From positions 1 to 64,000 of the forward strand of contig CACZYP010000009.1 in assembly GCA_902785425.1 (NCBI GenBank): DNA of 64,000 nucleotides. Direction: 5' to 3'. Under the pieces are notes generated by a model. That model saw only the letters and a list, made by a program, of their open reading frames with translations. It did no database searches and had not been told where the DNA came from. Below are positions 60,620-64,000 of this stretch, piece by piece. The translations under genes were made by a program, and so were the position numbers. This DNA is from an uncultured Ruminococcus sp. Its GTDB lineage: Bacteria; Bacillota; Clostridia; Oscillospirales; Acutalibacteraceae. Every line of letters starts with the position of its first letter. The stretch's first letter is position 1.

Positions 60620-60935
60620 AATTGACAATTGACAATGGACAATTGACAATTGCGGAAGCGGCTTCGCCGCTTGTCTTAATGTGGAATGTGAAAAGTGGAA
60701 AGTGGAATTAAGGAACTCGCCTGCGGCGAGTTGGATTTGTATTAGTTCTCGCAAAGCAATACTTTTATTCGCTGCCGAAAAATAAGTATTAAGTTTGAAA
60801 TAAACTAATATAAAACCAAGCACGCAGTGCTTCCGCCATTCGCCATTCCACTTTCCACTTTCCACATTCAAAAAGGGCGAACGAAAGTGAGCCTAACCGA
60901 AATTGTCCATTGTCAATTGTCAATTATCAATTATG
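60620..60935 (-). repeat. Composite family-1 repeat (three arm pairs)
   Basis: CAATTGA arm, GGAAGCGGCTTCGCCGCTT, AATGTGG arm, AACTCGCCTGCGGCGAGTT, GGATTTGTATTAGT, core TTTATTCGCTGCCGAAAAATA, ACTAATATAAAACC, GCACGCAGTGC hairpin, AATGTGG-type arm, GGGCGAACGAAAGTGAGCC, CAATTGA arm. The arms are nested in order outer, inner, core, inner, outer. The remaining 150 bp up to the ABC operon hold only a possible promoter. Confidence 0.85.
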
Positions 60936-61002
60936 TTTTCCCTGTGTTTTTAAAGTAAAACTTAGTTAAAGGCTGTATAATAATCAGCGGTGAATTTTTC
61001 AG

Positions 61003-61032
61003 TTGAAATCCCCCTTGCGTTCATACTATGTT
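61003..61032 (+). promoter_or_regulatory. Possible promoter of the ABC operon
   Basis: TTGAAA, 18-nt spacer, TATGTT. Moderate match. A separate TATAAT at about 60975 lacks a good -35 partner. Confidence 0.4.
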
Positions 61033-61093
61033 AATTATTTTGTAATACACTTAAAAACGCAGGACTATTTTTACAAATTAAGGAGTGAACACT

Positions 61094-62056
61094 ATGGTTG
61101 AAGTGCAAAATGTCACAAAGATCTACGGCGATAAAAAAGCTGTGGACGACATAAGCTTTACCGTCAACAGCGGCGAGATAGTCGGATTCCTCGGACCTAA
61201 CGGCGCAGGCAAATCCACTACGATGAATATCATCACAGGCTATCTTTCGTCTTCAAGCGGCACCGTCACAGTAGACGGCTGCGAGATCCTCGACGACCCG
61301 AAGGGCGTTAAATCGAAGATCGGGTATCTCCCCGAGATACCGCCGCTCTATACCGAGATGACTGTGCGAAAATATCTCGGATTCATGTACGACTTAAAGC
61401 ACGTTAAACTCGAAAAGGAAGAGCATATCGACGAGATCTGCCGCCTTGTGAAGATCGACGCAGTTGAAGACCGTATAATCAAGAACCTTTCAAAGGGTTA
61501 TAAGCAGAGAGTCGGTCTTGCTCAAGCGCTGCTCGGCAACCCTCCCGTGCTTATACTTGACGAGCCGACCGTAGGTCTTGACCCGAAGCAGATCATCGAG
61601 ATCAGAAATCTTGTAAAGGATCTCGGCAAAAAGCATACAGTTATCCTTTCGTCTCATATTCTTTCGGAAGTGCAGGCTATCTGCGACAGAGTGCTTATCA
61701 TCAGCAACGGCAGGATAGTAGCCGATTCGCCGACAGCAGATCTTTCAAAGGTGCTCGGCAAATCAGGCAAGCTTCGCATTCAGGTCAAGGGCGGCAAGAC
61801 GAGCATCATCGACACCGTTTCTTCCGTTAAGGGCGTCAAGAGCGTCAAGACAGAGCGTGAGCTTCAAAACGGCGTTTACGAGTTCATCGTTGAATCCGAC
61901 AGCGAGCTTGACGTTCGTGAGTCTGTATTCTGGAAGCTGTCGGAGGCTAAGCTTCCTATGCTTCTCATGCAGAGCGCAGACCCGACTCTTGAAGAGATAT
62001 TCCTTAAGCTTACAAACGATACGAACTATACAAAACAGGGAGGCGGCAAAAAATGA
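61094..62056 (+). CDS. ABC transporter ATP-binding protein (GldA/NatA-like)
   Basis: ATPase of an ABC-2 type exporter. 320 residues from the ATG at 61094 (AGGAG 8 nt upstream). Walker A GPNGAGKSTTM, Q-loop region IGYLPEIPPLYTEMTV, signature LSKGYKQRVGLAQALLG, Walker B PVLILDEPTVGLDPKQ and H-loop ILSSHILSEV. The C-terminal approximately 90 residues form the DUF4162-like regulatory part of such ATPases. It overlaps the permease gene by 4 nt. The gene trio has the layout of gliding-type gldA-gldF-gldG, common in non-motile Firmicutes with unknown cargo. Confidence 0.94.
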   Translation: MVEVQNVTKIYGDKKAVDDISFTVNSGEIVGFLGPNGAGKSTTMNIITGYLSSSSGTVTVDGCEILDDPKGVKSKIGYLPEIPPLYTEMTVRKYLGFMYDLKHVKLEKEEHIDEICRLVKIDAVEDRIIKNLSKGYKQRVGLAQALLGNPPVLILDEPTVGLDPKQIIEIRNLVKDLGKKHTVILSSHILSEVQAICDRVLIISNGRIVADSPTADLSKVLGKSGKLRIQVKGGKTSIIDTVSSVKGVKSVKTERELQNGVYEFIVESDSELDVRESVFWKLSEAKLPMLLMQSADPTLEEIFLKLTNDTNYTKQGGGKK

Positions 62057-62757
62057 GAGCGATCATAAAAAGGGAGCTGTACTCCTACTTCTGTTCGCCT
62101 ATGGCTTACGTCGTAATGGCGATATTCCTTTTCTTCTCCGGCATCTTCTTTACGATGATATGCCTCGGAAACAGCACATCGGAGCTTAACTACGTTTTCT
62201 CCAATATGTGCCTTGTAACGATATTCATCACACCGATACTCTGCATGAGATTATTAAGCGATGAAAAACGGCTCAGAACAGACCAGGCGCTTCTTACATC
62301 GCCTGTGAGCATTCTTTCTATAGTGCTCGGCAAGTTCTTCTCGGCATGTATACTTTTCCTTATCTGCATGTCGATATTCGTTATCTACGGCTTTACGCTT
62401 TCGTTCTTCGTAACGCCGAAATGGTCTGTCATCATCTGCAACTGCTTAGGTCTTTTCCTTCTTGCGGCGGCACTCATTGCAATAGACGTTTTTCTGTCGT
62501 CACTTACCGAAAGTCAGGTAATTGCGGCAGTTACGGGCTTTGCGGCAGGACTTTTCGTTTATCTTCTCGATAACGTTGCAAGCGCCGTGTCCGTTTCGTT
62601 TGTCAATAAGGCGCTCACATCGGTGTCTTTCCTTACGCATTATCAGAACTTTACAGTCGGGCTTCTCAGTCTCTCTGACGTAGTATTTTTCCTTTCGGTC
62701 GCAGCGCTGTTCATCTTCCTGACGGTAAGAGTGATCGAAAAGAGACGCTGGAGCTAA
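62053..62757 (+). CDS. ABC-2 type permease (GldF-like)
   Basis: 234 residues with six predicted spans. RAIIKRELYSYFCSPMAYVVMAIFLFFSG at the N-terminus and the cytoplasmic loop MRLLSDEKRLRTDQALLTSPVS are typical of GldF/ABC-2 permeases. It ends VRVIEKRRWS. Between the ATPase and the GldG-like gene, 13 bp before the latter. Confidence 0.92.
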   Translation: MRAIIKRELYSYFCSPMAYVVMAIFLFFSGIFFTMICLGNSTSELNYVFSNMCLVTIFITPILCMRLLSDEKRLRTDQALLTSPVSILSIVLGKFFSACILFLICMSIFVIYGFTLSFFVTPKWSVIICNCLGLFLLAAALIAIDVFLSSLTESQVIAAVTGFAAGLFVYLLDNVASAVSVSFVNKALTSVSFLTHYQNFTVGLLSLSDVVFFLSVAALFIFLTVRVIEKRRWS

Positions 62758-62770
62758 GGAGGTCGGAAAC

Positions 62771-64000
62771 ATGAGTAATTTAGAAAAGAACAAGGACTCC
62801 GAGCAGGAGATCAAGCTTACCCTCAACAAAGAGGAGCAGGCAGAAGAGACAATTGAAAAGGCTTCGGAAGAAATCTCCGAGGAGACCGAAGAAACCGCAC
62901 AGGAAGCTTCGGAAACGACCGAAACAACGGAAACAACAGAAACAACGGAAACAGAAGAAGCAGCAGACGAAAACCCTCTTGAAAAAGAAAAGGATAAAAA
63001 GAGCAAGGAGATATCTCCGGAAAAGCTCAGAAAAAAGCAGGAAAGAGCCGCACGCCATTCGCTCAAAGCAAGAGCTTTCAAAAAGGGCTGGTTCTCGATA
63101 GCGCTCGTTGCGCTTTTCGTGGCAGCTGTTATCTTCGTGAACCTTATCGCATCGGTGCTCGTTGATAAAGTGCCTGCACTGATCGTTGATACAACAGGCT
63201 CCGGCAGCTTCGATCTTTCCGACGAAACGCTCGACTACATCAACAAGCTTGACGAGCAGATAAAGCTCATCGTTCTTGCAGATGAAAAGACATACCGTGA
63301 GGGCGGCGACTACTATATCCAGTCCGACTCGCTTCTCCATAAGTACGACGACAATTCGAGCCATATTTCGCTTGAATTCAAGGATCTTGCAGAAGACCCG
63401 ACATTCACGAGCCGTTACCCCGACGAGAGCCTTGCTCAGTACGGCATCATCGTTCAGGGCGAGGACGAAAAGGATTACAGATACCTTGCAACTACAGACT
63501 ACTACGATGTTCAGATCGACTACTCGTCGTATCAGTATTACATCGCAGGCAGCAAGCTTGAAGAAGCTGTAACTTCCGCTATCCTCAATGTAACGCTCGA
63601 CGACAAGCCGAAGGCTGCATTCATCTCCGGCATCACAGACGAGGACTACAAACCGTTCATGACGTACCTTGACAACAACGGTTTTGAAACGGAAGAGATC
63701 TCCCCTGCTATCGGCACTATCAGCGATGACGTTGATATCATCGTGCTGTACGCTCCGAATGTAGACCTTGACTCCGCTTACGTTGACAAGCTCTCGAACT
63801 TCCTTACAAACGGCGGCGAGTACGGCAAGCAGCTGCTTTACATGCCCGGCTCGTCACTTTCCGCCCGCCCGAACCTTGATTCGCTTCTTGAAGAGTGGGG
63901 CGTTGAGGTAGACAAGGGCTACGCTATCGAAAATGACATGTCTAAGGTTTCGCAGATCACTTACGGCGTTTACCTTTTTGCAACCGATTACAGCGAAACG
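62771..64000 (+). CDS. GldG-like ABC auxiliary protein (3' end outside window)
   Basis: 410 codons are open to the window edge with no stop, starting at an ATG with AGGAGGTC 8 nt upstream. The cytoplasmic N-terminus (about 1-105) is extremely charged, with an acidic Thr/Glu run of TTE units, then Lys-rich. A span lies at about 107-130 (FSIALVALFVAAVIFVNLIA). After it comes the GldG/ABC_transp_aux-type domain (SGSFDLSDETLDYINKLDEQIKLIVLADE...QSDSLLHKYDDNSSHISLEFKDL...YGIIVQGEDEKDYRYLATTD). A second C-terminal span would be expected beyond the window. Third gene of the exporter operon. Confidence 0.88.
   Translation, partial: MSNLEKNKDSEQEIKLTLNKEEQAEETIEKASEEISEETEETAQEASETTETTETTETTETEEAADENPLEKEKDKKSKEISPEKLRKKQERAARHSLKARAFKKGWFSIALVALFVAAVIFVNLIASVLVDKVPALIVDTTGSGSFDLSDETLDYINKLDEQIKLIVLADEKTYREGGDYYIQSDSLLHKYDDNSSHISLEFKDLAEDPTFTSRYPDESLAQYGIIVQGEDEKDYRYLATTDYYDVQIDYSSYQYYIAGSKLEEAVTSAILNVTLDDKPKAAFISGITDEDYKPFMTYLDNNGFETEEISPAIGTISDDVDIIVLYAPNVDLDSAYVDKLSNFLTNGGEYGKQLLYMPGSSLSARPNLDSLLEEWGVEVDKGYAIENDMSKVSQITYGVYLFATDYSET

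Noticed and set aside
1..64000. Prophage, toxin-antitoxin, restriction or biosynthetic gene island
   Set aside because: Every sizeable ORF is assignable to housekeeping functions or to the few unknowns listed. No integrase, transposase, capsid, nuclease-defence or synthetase genes were found.

Overview
The window is bacterial chromosome, most likely from a Clostridia-class Firmicute of the Oscillospirales/Ruminococcaceae type (Ruminococcus or [Eubacterium] siraeum-like). This is an inference from gene order (mraZ-rsmH-ftsL-PBP; tig-clpP-clpX-lon-ysxC; fabH-acpP-fabK-fabD-fabG-fabF-fabZ-accDA), strong Shine-Dalgarno sites, SpoVD-type PASTA PBP, AddAB, type III glutamine synthetase, and the style of intergenic repeats. 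No phage, IS transposase, CRISPR array or secretion island is visible.

Layout. 0.1-12 kb (minus strand): division and cell-wall cluster, read mraZ, rsmH, ftsL, PBP, mraY, ftsW, murG, murA, ftsQ, with an MraZ operator ahead of mraZ and no Mur ligase genes. 12.4-13.6 kb: a substrate-binding lipoprotein with a C-terminal peptidoglycan-binding domain. 13.7-20.9 kb: tig-clpP-clpX-lon-ysxC proteostasis block. 21.2-23.4 kb: thrC and a phosphoesterase. 23.7-25.1 kb: an orphan signal-peptide ORF and an unknown lipoprotein. 25.1-28.5 kb: queuosine precursor operon queD-queE-folE-queC-queF behind a consensus promoter, a preQ1-I riboswitch and a leader terminator. 28.8-35.7 kb: addB-addA. 36.3-37.2 kb: a four-helix-bundle gene, tRNA-Arg(ACG) and a partial copy of the tRNA 3' end. 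37.4-39.6 kb: glnN with a terminator in its leader. 40-43.5 kb: an SDR enzyme and two COG0523 GTPases. 43.5-47 kb: a LURP-one-like protein and a two-component system. 47.2-51.2 kb: class I fumarase (two subunits), a tRNA methyltransferase, and rsmI that appears to start at ATC. 51.5-60.6 kb: type II fatty acid synthesis. 61.1-64 kb: a Gld-type ABC exporter cut by the window edge.

The most unusual content lies between the genes. About 25 intergenic gaps hold variants of one modular, palindromic element. Its outer arms are inverted arrays of 7-nt units that occur in several sequence flavours. Inside the arms are two GC hairpins whose stems change while pairing is kept, then ATATTAG/CTAATA arms, then a core of about 55 nt around GGCAGCGAAT. 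The copies abut stop codons, sit inside operons, and are sometimes tandemly duplicated or interrupted. Three further repeat families are present, including a 207-bp element with 21-bp terminal inverted repeats and a MITE-like element of about 190 bp that supplies the last codons of rsmH and interrupts another repeat. I regard this repeat system as the best candidate for something not well described. The protein-coding genes are largely familiar housekeeping functions.
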